Assembly (NCBI GenBank): GCA_023614405.1
Contig: CM042690.1
Coordinates: 663,284,802-663,348,801 of the forward strand
Reading direction: 5' to 3'
Source of the DNA: Avena insularis
Lineage: Eukaryota; Streptophyta; Magnoliopsida; Poales; Poaceae
Length of the DNA stretch: 64,000 nucleotides
The notes beneath the pieces are model-generated. The model saw nothing but the letters and a program-made list of their open reading frames with translations, had not been told where the DNA came from and searched no databases. Numbering within the stretch: position 1 is the stretch's first letter; every line of letters begins with the position of its first letter. The position numbers and the translations under genes are program-made. Positions 46,081 to 56,800 of this stretch are shown one piece after another.

Positions 46081-47383
46081 ATGAACAAAATCGGTAACCT
46101 CTTTTGTTCGAGCAAGCGCCAACGGGGTGAGGGCTCTAGCTCGGGGTCCTGAGCCTCGCGCAACTCCAAGTTGGACATTGTCTCATCGAGGAGGGTGTTG
46201 CCCACACGTTGGGACGGCCACAAATTTCTCACTGCGACAGGGTTGAAGGAGGACCTCATGTGCAACAGGGCGGGGTTGGCAGTTCTTGGCTTCGCAAGCC
46301 ATGACACCTACGCTGAGCTCACCCATGAGTTCCTTGCCTCCTTCTACGACGACCACAGGGATAAAGGTAATCTATGCACGGTAAGCTTCACCATGAACCG
46401 ACAACACTATGACATAAGTTTCGAACAATTTGGCAATGCTTTCAGCTTCCCCCATACTAGGGAGCCCACTATTACTAACCTCCATAGCGTCACAAGTGGA
46501 ATGACTTGGGAGGTTATTTCTGTTAATGGTGGCAGGCACTTTTATCAGAATAAGATGTCCACAATTCAAAACCCAACCATACGCTACTACGTTGTGTTCC
46601 TCGTCAACACACTATTGGGGAGAGGTGACACAAGCTCCATGGCCAATGCGGACATGGCAATGATCACCAAGGCTCTTTTCCCCACTTCACCGCAAAGCCC
46701 CAGTCCTACAGCTCTACTCATCTAGCACTTTCACCACCAAAGCAACAAGACCAAAGGTGATATTCGCATTGGTGGATTGGTAACCCACCTTGCCTATGCA
46801 TTAAATATTGTATTACTTGTTATGGAACCTATTGACGGGTCCAAACTCATGGACGTCAAGTATTTGACAGTTGTGGCTTCCTTGGTGTTTACCATGCTAA
46901 CCGAAGGCTCCGAGCATATCAATTCAATTATCTTAGTGATGCACAGGGAGAGTAGGTTCAGTTTCCCTACCCCCAAGCCTTCTCGATTGTGGACAAGAAC
47001 ACTTGGATCCTCACCAAGGACCAAGTGATGGAGATCATAGCCGAGCACCAGCCTGATGAGGAGGAAGAAGAAGAAGGAGGGCAACAGGATGAGCAAGATC
47101 ATAAGAAGGAGGAAGATCAGGGACACAACCTTGCTTGGGAGGGACAGCAGCAGCAAGGAGGAGCTTGGGAACCATGGCCCAACCAGCCACAGCAGGGGTA
47201 CAGCTACGTCCCCTATCAGGAGTTTCAGCAGCTCAACCAGTGTGTTGGGGAGATCGACCACACTCTTTAGGAAGTGAATGAATATGTGAATACTTTGACT
47301 CACAACTTCAGTCACTTCATGACACACTTCCCTGACTATGACTAGCAGTATCCTCACCAGCCGCCAAATGACGGCAAGAACTA
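46081..47383 (+). pseudogene. 3' ORF of element B, putative plant transposon protein domain
   Basis: Starts at ATG 46081. One frame with a TGA at 46150 and TAG at 46723 runs to about 46975, then a frameshift leads into 46989-47383, with TAG stops at 47269 and 47343. The conserved domain covers about 46170-46700 (SSRRVLPTRWDG, LASFYDDHRD, CTVSFTMN). After it come an Asp/Glu/Gln-rich stretch (47040-47150), a Gln/Pro/Trp-rich stretch and a helical C-terminal part. I take it as the Athila-type 3' ORF with the 'putative plant transposon protein' domain. These are sometimes called env-like; I see no signal peptide and only one weak hydrophobic stretch (near 46790-46830). Function unknown. Confidence 0.78.
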
Positions 47384-47397
47384 AGCCTGGCAATAGC

Positions 47398-47412
47398 CTA
47401 AGCTTGGGGGAG
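47398..47412 (+). other. Internal polypurine-tract copy of element B
   Basis: CTAAGCTTGGGGGAG, identical over 15 bases to the tract before the 3' LTR, but 1.4 kb upstream, just after the 3' ORF. Confidence 0.7.
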
Positions 47413-48783
47413 GTTTGAAAACCTCCAAACTTTGCACTCATGTTTTTATTTCTTCTTTTGATTTATTGTATTTCTTCAAAATTTGCATGTTTATTTTCAT
47501 ATTTGCATTTCTATACCAAAAATACAAAAAAATTAGTTGTAATTTTATTTGCAAGTTCGTTTCTTTGTTTCTCTCGTAGATTGCTTAATTTCAGGTGACT
47601 TGGCAATAGGGAAGCATAGAGGGGTTTCGGATCAAATACAAAAATGAAGCAAGTTATAAGAGGTATAACATTCCTTTCATCATCCTTTCTGCAGCCTTAA
47701 ATTGATCCTACAATTATTTACTCGCTTGCACTGAGGTTGCTCCCCACTTAGCATGTTATCCTATAAATTCTATTCCTTTTCTAGTGTCTCCTTTTTAGCT
47801 TTGAAACAATGAGCAAAGAACTTGGTTAAAAAAATACTTCCTACATTTTTACAACAAGATAAAGCATCTGAAAGATGACTTGAGTCCATGTTTAGCCCAA
47901 AGAATTTAATTTTAGAACTACTCCCTTCCATTTGAGCTTAATATAAATAGACTTGATAGTACCCTTGATTGAAATTGCTTGATAAACTGGATGCTTCGAG
48001 GTAGTAGAAATTATGCCACTATTTTTTCTAATAATTACCGTAAGATATTGCTTTATGCGTGTCATTACAACTCTGTCGTGCTCCATGAGGAACTATTAAC
48101 TCCGATGGCTAACGAACGATCTAAATGTGGGAAACCACTTGATTTCGGCTATTGAGTTACGTAAACGTCTATGGCAGCAATGCTATGACGGGTAAAAGTT
48201 TTAGTCTCCTTATGGTTTCACGTTCCAAGTGAAGTTGTAGTACTCCTCTGGCCCATCATTGCTCAACAATTATTTATTGGCATGGTCACGAGTGCACCAC
48301 ATAACCCAATTAAACACGATAAAAATAGTGGCATGATTTCTCTATGAAAGAGTTGAAGTTTTTGAAAGGCAAAAGAAAAGAAAAAAGGTTCTTTCATAGT
48401 CTTGAAATTTTGACATGGGAGCAAATGAGTTGTTATTAAATTAAATGTTTTGATGCCAACTTGAGTACTCTTAATAGGTTAAACAAATAAGAACAAAAAG
48501 TTTTCATCTCTCGATAAAGAGAGGCACCAAAATAATTTGCCTCACTTTCCTAGCTAAACTTTCGACACTTGCTTGGGCATATGATTTATTTGCTAACAAG
48601 ATATACGTGGTTAGGAAGTGGACTCAGTGCGATCTTGTGAATACTTGTATGATCATATTTAAGATTGCAGGGATTGTGAAGAAAAGAATTTGACTCCAAT
48701 TCAAACTTATGAGTTCCTTTATTTTTAGTCTCGAATCTCCGCTATTCTTCCTTATTTCCTTGTCACTCGAGGGCGAGCAACAT

Positions 48784-48798
48784 CTAAGCTTGGGGGAG
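48784..48798 (+). other. Polypurine tract of element B
   Basis: CTAAGCTTGGGGGAG one base before the LTR start at 48800. Confidence 0.85.
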
Positions 48799-48799
48799 T

Positions 48800-49141
48800 T
48801 GATAGATGTGAGATTCGACACATTTTTGATGGTTTTTATTGATGGTTTTCTCCTAGATTTGATCGATTTCTGGCTTTACCTAAAGCTAATACTTCGGTAG
48901 CGAAGAAAACTTGGTTTTTAATGTGTGTTTCAGGTTTTGAACGTCAACAGAAGGATTTAACTAGATAAACACAATATTCTGGAGAAAACAAGCGAGTTCC
49001 ACTTTGGAAGCACGCGAGGGGATCTCACAGAAGCTTTAACGAGCAACTATACAACGGGAATATTTTTCCAGCCGTATAGTTCCCGCCGTATAGTTGCCGC
49101 CGCCTCTGTCTTGTCAAAAGGGACAACTTCCGTGAAGGGAC
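48800..49141 (+). repeat. 3' LTR of element B, truncated
   Basis: Begins TGATAGATGTGAGATTCGAC and matches the first 340 bp of the 5' LTR (11456 onward), including the hairpin at about 49045-49097. Cut by the second LTR-A element; the remainder is beyond the window. Confidence 0.9.
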
Positions 49142-50656
49142 TGATGAGTGCATATTTGCATCATGTTTTACATTATTATTTTGCATTGTAGATGTAGGAT
49201 CTTAGTATTTTACGGCACTCGCGTGCATATTTTATGTCTGTTTTCACCAGGATCGGGACAAGATGATGGATCCAATGGATACAATTCTTGGAGTAGTTGT
49301 ACTGTGGAGAAAAGGAGTCAAAAACAACACAACGTAAATCGCTTATTTGGGAAATATTAATAATACCAGAAGTGAACGAGGGAGGCAGAGAGTCCAATGA
49401 CCAACTATACGGTGGGAGCATTTTTTTCCGGCCGTATAGCTCCAGCCGTATAGTTGGCGTCGCCTCTGCCTCGTCAAATAGTTTCACCCCGTGCAATTGG
49501 TTCAAGGAGACGACATACAGAACACCCAAAATCGCAGAAACCTCACCTCTAGAAGGCATTTGGAGGGGGAACTCATCCACCAAGGATCCATCTTTGCCCT
49601 GCGCAGATCCGGGAGGCTAAGGCATCGATCTTCATCACCCATTGCTGCATCACCACCATCTCCATCCATCCCATCTATATCTTTTCTAGATCTTATTGTA
49701 ATTCCTGTACTCGTTGTGGATTTATACAAGTACTATTCATCAATGATTGTTTCCGTTACCATTGCCATGACGTTGATTTCCTCCATGTCTGAGTAAATCA
49801 TTAGTTCTTGGGGAGATGAAAAACCCTAGTATGAGATTGAAATAAGGTAAAGTCTATTATGATATTCATCGGTGTGACCATGTTTTAGATATTCTACATC
49901 TTGATGTTGAGAGAAGTCGGCCTCTCAATATTTTCCTCTCGACAAGGTGAAGGAATATGACCGGATTGAGTGGTCGTATCTCCATGGCTGTCTCAGTAAA
50001 CAGGGCTTTGAATCCCTTTCGGCCACAAGGACTTGATGGAGGAAACTACTTGTTGGTAGACGGAGGTGTGCTAGCACTTACAGTGACTATAAAGCTGTTG
50101 GCACCTCTTACGTATCAACTTGGGAAACCGAGGAAACTCACGGAACACTATCCATGCCATGGGATATATCCTACGGTATTACGTCCCTTAATAACATAGT
50201 AATTCGATTGATGTCGATTGCTAACTACTGTGGTTATGAGGATGATGTGAGCAGCGGTTGTTGCTTATTCATCCAAATACGGAGTTCCTCCCACACATAC
50301 ATAGTTGAGAATGTTCATGATGATAATCTTTATCTTAAATCTTTATAATACTAGTGGTGTATCCGCTACTCCCTGGGAACGCCTTTTCCCTACTACAGTT
50401 CCAATCTCTTACATACGTGATACTTACTTTCTATACTCAGTTGTTTACTTTACTTTATTATTGTTCTTATACCCAAAACCCCAAAACACCTTTTTACACA
50501 ATACTCGTATTTTATCTTGTCACTTAGAACTTTATCTAGCATTTCTATCGTAATATTTATTTCAAGAGTTATTAGACTTTAGACTCCTGCTCCCTGTGGG
50601 ATCGATATCTTTATTTCGAAACTAGCTACAAACGATCTGTGCACTTGTAGTCATCA
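49142..50656 (+). repeat. 5' LTR of the second LTR-A element
   Basis: 1515 bp with a perfect six-base terminal inverted repeat (TGATGA ... TCATCA). It carries the AACTATAC hairpin at about 49402-49457 and matches the truncated first copy at 10231-11455. Confidence 0.9.
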
Positions 50657-50666
50657 AGCTATTTTC

Positions 50667-50684
50667 TGGCGCCGTTGCCGGGGA
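50667..50684 (+). other. Primer binding site of LTR-A element, tRNA-Asp type
   Basis: TGGCGCCGTTGCCGGGGA, fully complementary to the plant tRNA-Asp(GUC) 3' end as I remember it, ten bases after the LTR. Confidence 0.9.
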
Positions 50685-50770
50685 GCTAAGCGTTGTAGGT
50701 CTTTTAGTTTTTTCTTATTTATTTTTGTCTTTCTAAATTTTGTTTTGAGTTACAGGTTTCCACCAAAATA

Positions 50771-51860
50771 ATGGAGTTTGAACATATGACTTGTGCTAGC
50801 CTACTCAACCACTTTGGGAAGCCGTATGATATTTATAAAAGAGACAAGTCCAAATGAGAAGACAAGGGGGTTTGAAATAAATCCTCTACTAAGTATTCTA
50901 CATAAGAAGCAATTTACTGGAGATGAATAAGATCCTAATCCATATGAGCATATTGCATGTTTCAATGATATATGTGGCACTTTTCTATTGACAAGATATA
51001 CCGCTGATGAGGTAAGGGTTAAACTTTTTAGTCAAACTTTGAAAAGTACAGCTCTCTCATGTTATAGATCTCTACCCCCTGAAGCCACTACTACTTGGGA
51101 TAATTTGGCTTGTGAATTTCTCTCAAAATAGTATCCATTATCAAAATCTTTTGGAATCATGCGTTATATAATGACTTGGAAGAATCGTTCTAATGAAGGA
51201 CTGGTAAGAGCTTATATTAGATTTAAAGATTTACTACGACTATGTCCTCATCATGATTTGCCTGAATGGTATTTACTACATATATTTTATGGCGGTTTAA
51301 TTGAACATAATAAAATTGAACTAGACTCTTTCGCGGAAGGAGCCTTTATGAATCTTCCAATACCGAAAGCTTGGGCTTTACTTAATAGAATTCATGATCA
51401 TAGAGTTTCATGGAATTTTGGTCTAGGAAGTGAAGGAGGTGTAGAAATAGAGCACGATTGTATTCATGATTACAATAAAAAGGCCATGTTAAAGAATTAT
51501 CTAAAGAATTTTATTTGGATTCAGATCTTGTGTTGCGAGTTGTTAAAGCTTTTATAGAACATATCAAAGCTCCGAAAGAGGGTCTGGTCAAGTATGATCC
51601 ACCACCTGAACCTAAGAAGGAAAAAGAAGATAAAGCAACACTGGCCTTCCTAGAACCAATGCATGAATTGCCTTTTCCTAACACTGCACAAAAGAATATT
51701 CTTGAGTATGAACATGTCAAAGTAGTACAGGAGAAGAGGGAAGAGGAAAGCATGCCAGAAGTCGTGGAACATCTGGAAGAAACCAAAGATGAAGAGGTAA
51801 CCAAGGAAGCAATTATGGCTATGTACTCACATTGTAACATAGTTGAACTTGATGAAGAGA
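50771..51860 (+). pseudogene. gag: gag of the second LTR-A element (broken)
   Basis: Starts at ATG 50771; an early TGA at 50855 and further shifts follow. The gag domain is readable from about 50940 to 51400 (AFSQTLKSTA-like, YIRFKDLLRLCPHHDLPEW, FYGGL), with TAG at 51129. A frameshift near 51510 leads to a Lys/Glu-rich linker that runs to the protease. Confidence 0.82.
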
Positions 51861-52186
51861 CTTCCATATTGGTTGAAGGTAAAACAAAGGTAAAAGATGT
51901 GGATAAGCCTATTCTTCCCTGCATATTTAAAGAGACCTCGCATTATGGTTTCTGTGATCTTGGCACCGAAGTTAATGTTATATCTTATGATTTCTACTTA
52001 GAAATAAAAGAAGAAATAGAAGCAGCTACAATTGAAAATACTGATATGACAATTATGTTAGCCAATAAAAATCTGAGAATTCCAATGTGAGTAGTTGAAG
52101 ATGCAACTATCACAATTGGCAATAAAAACTTTCCTATCGATTTTGTAGTTGTTGATATGCCAGCTGACGAGGGTAAAACTCATCAA
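51861..52186 (+). pseudogene. pro: Aspartic protease of the second LTR-A element, truncated
   Basis: The active site reads CDLGTEVNVISYDFY, with Asp and Gly present and Thr-Glu in place of the usual Ala-Ser/Gly. It has a TGA at 52088-52090 and continues in frame to FVVVDMPADEG, where element C is inserted, before the GRPF motif. Confidence 0.8.
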
Positions 52187-52648
52187 TGCCCATTGTTATG
52201 GACTTGGGTTTTGGAGAAGGAGGGAGCGCTTGAGGCATCAATCGGCTAGCAAACAAGCACATAGGGACGCAAGATTTACCCAGGTTCAGGCCTCGTAGAG
52301 GTCCCGACTCCTGCTTGTCTGCTCTTGGAATTATCGAGGGAGTCAAAAGTTATAGGGGGTGCGCAGATGCAATCTGGCGAAGTTATGGAAACTAGGGTTG
52401 TGATTGTCCTCCTCGCTGCCCCTCCTAGCCTTTATATAGATAGGCTAGGCCTCGGGTAGCAGGTCGAGCCGGTTATAAATTAGGGTTGTCCCTTTAAACT
52501 TTCTATCTTAAGCTTGTCTTGTGCTGCAAGCAGTCGGAGTCTCCGTAGGTAACCCGAATCCTGGATTGGGCCCTGGTAACACCGTGGGCTTCTGCCAGAT
52601 CAGGCCGTATATACCAAGCTCGAGTACCTGTAAGGTATGCCCACGTTA
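52187..52648 (-). repeat. 3' LTR of element C (boundaries approximate)
   Basis: About 460 bp. On the minus strand it would begin TAACGTGGGCATACC (ancestrally TGACG, by analogy) directly after a PPT-like CACTCGGGGGCTAC, and end at ...CAATGGGCA. A minus-strand TATATAAA is at 52431-52438. There is no second LTR in the window to confirm the ends. Confidence 0.55.
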
Positions 52649-52833
52649 GTAGCCCCCGAGTGTCTGGTTAAATCGTAGATTCGAGCAGAGACTTATGAAG
52701 TCTTTTGAGTTCATAGCTGAGCATATTTTCGAGTGCTCTGTTTTATATCATAGGGATTGTTGATATACATGCCTGATTTATCCGATGTATCGGGATCAGT
52801 TAACTGCCTTAGGGCAAAACAACATAATCTACT

Positions 52834-52861
52834 CAAATTCGAGTCCCCAGACTCGAATTTG
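52834..52861. repeat. Perfect 12-bp hairpin
   Basis: CAAATTCGAGTC, a four-base loop CCCA, then GACTCGAATTTG. All twelve pairs are canonical. Confidence 0.9.
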
Positions 52862-53194
52862 GAAAAGTGCTGGTGTAATTCGACTCAGGCTGCGGAGGTC
52901 TTATAGAGTCGAATCCCAGTGTGTAAGTGTGAGCACTCGACGCGTCCGTAAAAGCTTATTCATCGTACCTGCAGGTACGGATTGTTTCTGGTAGAGCACA
53001 GTAGATGCGTTGACAGACCTTATTTAGGTCTTATGTTCATGCTGTAAGCGCGACATCCGAATTTCTGTCATCACGGAGATGGTTCGGGTGACCCAGGAGA
53101 CACAGTCTCTTTGCCAGGAAAATATGAGGCGGAGTCGCCATAGCATTTGAGTGTGGATGTTATCAACACACAGTGTAATGTATAGGAAAAAATC

Positions 53195-53510
53195 ATAGGG
53201 TGTGCGGCCAGCGCTCCCTATGGGAGTAGCCCTCGAGTGCTTATTCGAGTCGTAGACTCGAGTGGGGACTATAAGTATTTTGCGACTGCTGTCGTCTTTT
53301 GCTTGTTTCAGTCAAATGTGCTTTCAGCACTCCCTATGGGAGTAACCCAGAGTTCACATTCAAATCGTAGATTTGAGTGAAGGGTTTTGCGCAATGCTTG
53401 GATGTCTTTACAAAGTTCTTCGGGTGCGCGGCCAGCTCTCCTGTTAGGAGTAGCCCCTGAGTGCTTGGTCGAGTCGAGAAGACTCGAGTAAGGACTAGAG
53501 TAGTCAAAAT
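53195..53510. repeat. Three degenerate repeats of about 115 bp near the C 3' end
   Basis: Units start near 53196, 53315 and 53425. Each has a CTCCCTATGGGAG-type palindrome, then AGTAGCCCCNGAGTG (a PPT-like motif on the minus strand), then a second palindrome of ATTCGAGTCGTAGACTCGAG type. Confidence 0.75.
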
Positions 53511-53898
53511 GTTCTCCTGCTGGAGTTGATGACGTCGGTGCTGATGGTGAGATGACCTCAATTGCCCGCGTCAGTGTCTTTGACGGGACGTGATGAGTAG
53601 TGGGTCCTATTTTCTGACTTGGACTTAACCAGGCGTGCGTAATCTTCTGGTTTAACTGTGTCTCCTCGATTCTCACGCGTAATGGGGGGAGTGGGGCGAC
53701 GGTTCATGGTTTACCCTGGCCAGGCATCGACATCGATGTGTGCCACGCATCTGATAGGTTTTCTCCTGGCCGTTGGATGGCATTTGTGAGGAGGTTAAGT
53801 AGAGGCACACCATGCGGTAATTTCCCCACATCTTTCTTCTTGCTCGCGCACCTCCGCCATTGCTGTTCTCTGTTGCTCCTTTGCTGGCATCTCCCTTT

Positions 53899-56800
53899 AT
53901 GGCACTGGACCAACTCCATACCTTCCCTAGCTACTTCCGGCGCTCGCACCACCAGTCCAAGATGGGCAAGAAGAAGGGAGCCTCCGCTGTTGGATCTGCG
54001 GCTGCCGTTGTGGTGGCCAAGAAGAAGGGCACCGCCACCACGGGAACCAGCGCCGCCGAAGCTGGGAAGAAGAAGGGTGCGGGGACTCACGTCACTAATG
54101 GGTCATGGCGCCCATCCATCGTCAAGCCGTCTGAGCTGTTCATCCAGTCCAGGACGGGGCGCTCTCTGCCGTGGAGGATGACTATCGCGTTCCCGGCGAT
54201 GAGGCAATCCCTAGTCCTCCTACAGGTTTTCGAGTGATGTTCCTTGCGTTCATCATTCGCGGTCTTTCTCTCCCCCTGCATCCATTTGTTAGGGGTCTTC
54301 TTTGTTTCTATGGGCTCCAGCTGCACCAGCTGACCCCAAATTCTATCCTCCATATCGCTTGCTTCGTCACTTTTTGTGAGTGCTGGCTTGGAATCGAGCC
54401 ACATTTTGGTCTCTTCAAAAAACTCCTTAATCTCAAACGTCAGTCGGCATCGGGTTCGGTAGTCTATGATATAGGAGGTTGTGGGATCCATGTCGACTCC
54501 AGCGTCACCTATTTCGCCATCAAGCTCACTGCGTCCGTCCAAGGATGGAGGGAGAAGTGGTTCTACATCCGCGATCAGAAGGCCGATGGAGAACACTTTG
54601 GACTCGCACCCTTCGATCCAGTGGCGGCCTGCAAAAGGAGGAGGTCCTGGAAGAACATTGTGATGCCCGCCAAAATCAAAGAGACAGAGGCCCTATATCA
54701 GCGTGTCTGCGACCTTGAAAAGCGCATAGGCAAAGAAGTAGGCAGCGCAGAGCTCATTCGCACTTGGATGCGTCGCCGGGTGCAGCCATTGCAGGCCAGG
54801 GCGCACCCGATGTTCCGCTGGACTGGTACTGGTGATGTCACTCGTATCTCTACAGAGGGCATCTCTTTGGATGAGGTAGACAGGAGGTTTCGACTGCTGA
54901 CCAAATACACCACCAAGGAGGATCTCCCGGGTGACTCAGTCATGCCTCCATTCTGCACTAGCAATCCCCCGCCTGAGGTGGATTTCTCTTTGACTTTTCT
55001 GGATTTTTGATTGCCTGTTAGGTGTTTTGTTTTTGTATACTGATTCCTTTCTGTTGGTAGGACTGGACCATGGTCGCCAACTTGCCCCTCAACCCGAAGG
55101 AATTATTGCTCGCGAGGTGAAAGAAGAGGATGAGTCGGGCTCCACCGTCCCTGTTGGGGAAGATGAGGAAGCCCCCGAGTCTGCGATCACAGGACTCGCA
55201 AGTGCTCCTGTAGCGAGGATTCGGATGCCTCCTCACCGACGACGCCGGAGGGTCCTCCTGCTGCTGCAGAGGAGCCATTCCCCGCCGTGCCTGTACACGC
55301 CATGGCTCCTCCCTCTCTAAAGAAGCTGAGGTTGCCGAAGGAGTCATCGGAAGATTCCTTCGACCTCGACAAATTTGACGGGTAAGTGTTTTTATATCAT
55401 TGCGGGTTCGTCTTATATTTCTCAAAGTCTTCTCCTTCTGATTTGGTGTTGATTTTGATAGTCAAACGGCGTCGTCGTCTTCTGACGACTACCAAATTGT
55501 CAAGGATTCTAGAGTCACAGACTCCAGAGATGAAGAAGTGGCAGTACAATCTCCTTCTCCTCCGGTGGCGGCCTACTCTAGCGCCAACTCTTCGAGTTCC
55601 CCCCACACTGGGGGGCACCAGATGGTTGCACGGACGCCCACTCGACAAGAACCTTCGGAGGATGGTCCCTGGAGGAGCATGTAAGTTTCTTTTGCCGCTG
55701 GTAGTCGAATTTTGATTGATGTTCACAGTTTGTTCATTTTTGCTAATGCTGATGCTTCTTTTCTTTTGATGTAGCCTATCTTGAAGAACTCTGCTCGCCT
55801 CACCGAACATATTATTTCCTTGGGTCGGCAGTATGCCATGCTGGACAACCGCCACCGTGCAATCGAAGGTTTGTGTTAAACTTGTCTCTTTGCTCTTCTT
55901 GTGTAGAGGTTTGTAAACTCAGGTGTTATCATTCTCTGCCCCTTGTTGGTGAGCATAATGAGCTTCACCGTTGCGTCACTTCCCTCGAGAAGGCACTTGC
56001 CACAGCGGATAAGAAACGTGCCGAGGCAGTCACAGCTCTAGAGGAGTCTGAAAAACACGAGGAAGATCTGCATACTTCCACTGCTGAGGGGGAAAAGTTG
56101 TTCGCACAACAACTTTTATCTATCGCGAAAGCGCTCTTAGGTATTATGCTGCTTCTCTTGCATTTTCCCCTATTTTGGTATTCATGTTGCTATGCTGATA
56201 CGTGTGTTTTTCATATGCTGCTGGCGTGAGCTTCGACGCCCAAGCCTTGACCCGCGCGGATGCCTTGGCTGGCGTCGTGGCTGCAGTCGAAGACCGCAGT
56301 GCCTTCCTCCAAGACATGCTTGGGAAAGCCAAGGGTGTGCCAAGCCGCCTCCGAGAGGATATAGTTCCCAAGTCCAGCTTAATCGAAAATCTTGATGGCT
56401 TGGTGGAATCCTTCACAGAAGGCATCCCAATGGACTTCAAGAATGCACAACGGTCTGTTGGCGCCACAATGGAACTCGTGATGGCGCATGCCCATGGTGT
56501 GGAGCTGGTCGACAGGTAGTTGCAATAAGTATGGGCACCAGTTCATCGATATAGTCACCAAATATTCTGCGGAGCTACGGCGAGTGAAGGCAGCGAAGGC
56601 TTCGGCATCTGGGGCTACAACTGGAAAATCTGTGGCGTTAGAGACCGCCACAGATTTGAGGAAGTCCCCGGAGTCGAAGTCGAAAAAGCAGAGCATGCCT
56701 TAGCTGTCTTATGTAATAGTTTAGATTTCCTTTCGATGAACCATATTTTGTGGGGGCACCCCTGTTGATATTTTGCGGAATTTGAATGCACTCCATCTTT

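Larger units (their letters stand above)
47384..48799 (+). other. 3' untranslated region of element B
   Basis: About 1.4 kb, A/T-rich, with no supportable gene. It is bounded by two copies of CTAAGCTTGGGGGAG, at 47398-47412 and 48784-48798; the second lies directly before the 3' LTR and is the polypurine tract. Confidence 0.75.
11456..49141 (+). mobile_element. Athila-like element B, disrupted by Tat element D and a second LTR-A element
   Basis: A plus-strand element in two parts: 11456-16131 and 45741-49141. It has a 5' LTR, a tRNA-Asp type PBS, gag, protease, a hairpin-repeat spacer, a 3' ORF, a polypurine tract and the first 342 bp of the 3' LTR. Tat element D separates the spacer from the 3' ORF leader, and an LTR-A element enters the 3' LTR at 49142. 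There is no RT, RNase H or integrase, so this copy could only have moved with proteins supplied by another element. The remainder of the 3' LTR is beyond the window. Confidence 0.88.
49142..52186 (+). mobile_element. LTR-A element (second copy), Athila-like, truncated by element C
   Basis: Plus-strand element with complete 5' LTR, exact tRNA-Asp type PBS, gag and the beginning of a protease, where Tat element C is inserted. The 3' half lies beyond C and outside the window. It is inserted in the 3' LTR of B; the candidate left duplication is about GGGAC (49137-49141). Confidence 0.87.
52649..53850. other. 3' untranslated region of C and 5' flank of its antisense gene
   Basis: 1.2 kb without a gene. 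It contains the perfect hairpin at 52834-52861, the degenerate repeats at 53195-53510 and repeated PPT-like CACTCGGGGGCTAC sequences on the minus strand (first at 52649-52662). The right half would be the promoter of the antisense gene. Confidence 0.65.

Noticed and set aside
46794..47441. Minus-strand open frame of 215 codons opposite the 3' ORF of B
   Set aside because: A shadow of the plus-strand 3' ORF, which has a homologue at 8841-7495; the minus frame is not preserved there.
54087..54596. Minus-strand open frame of 169 codons
   Set aside because: It lies opposite exon 1 of the C antisense gene, whose domain is recognisable; no recognisable motif in the minus reading.
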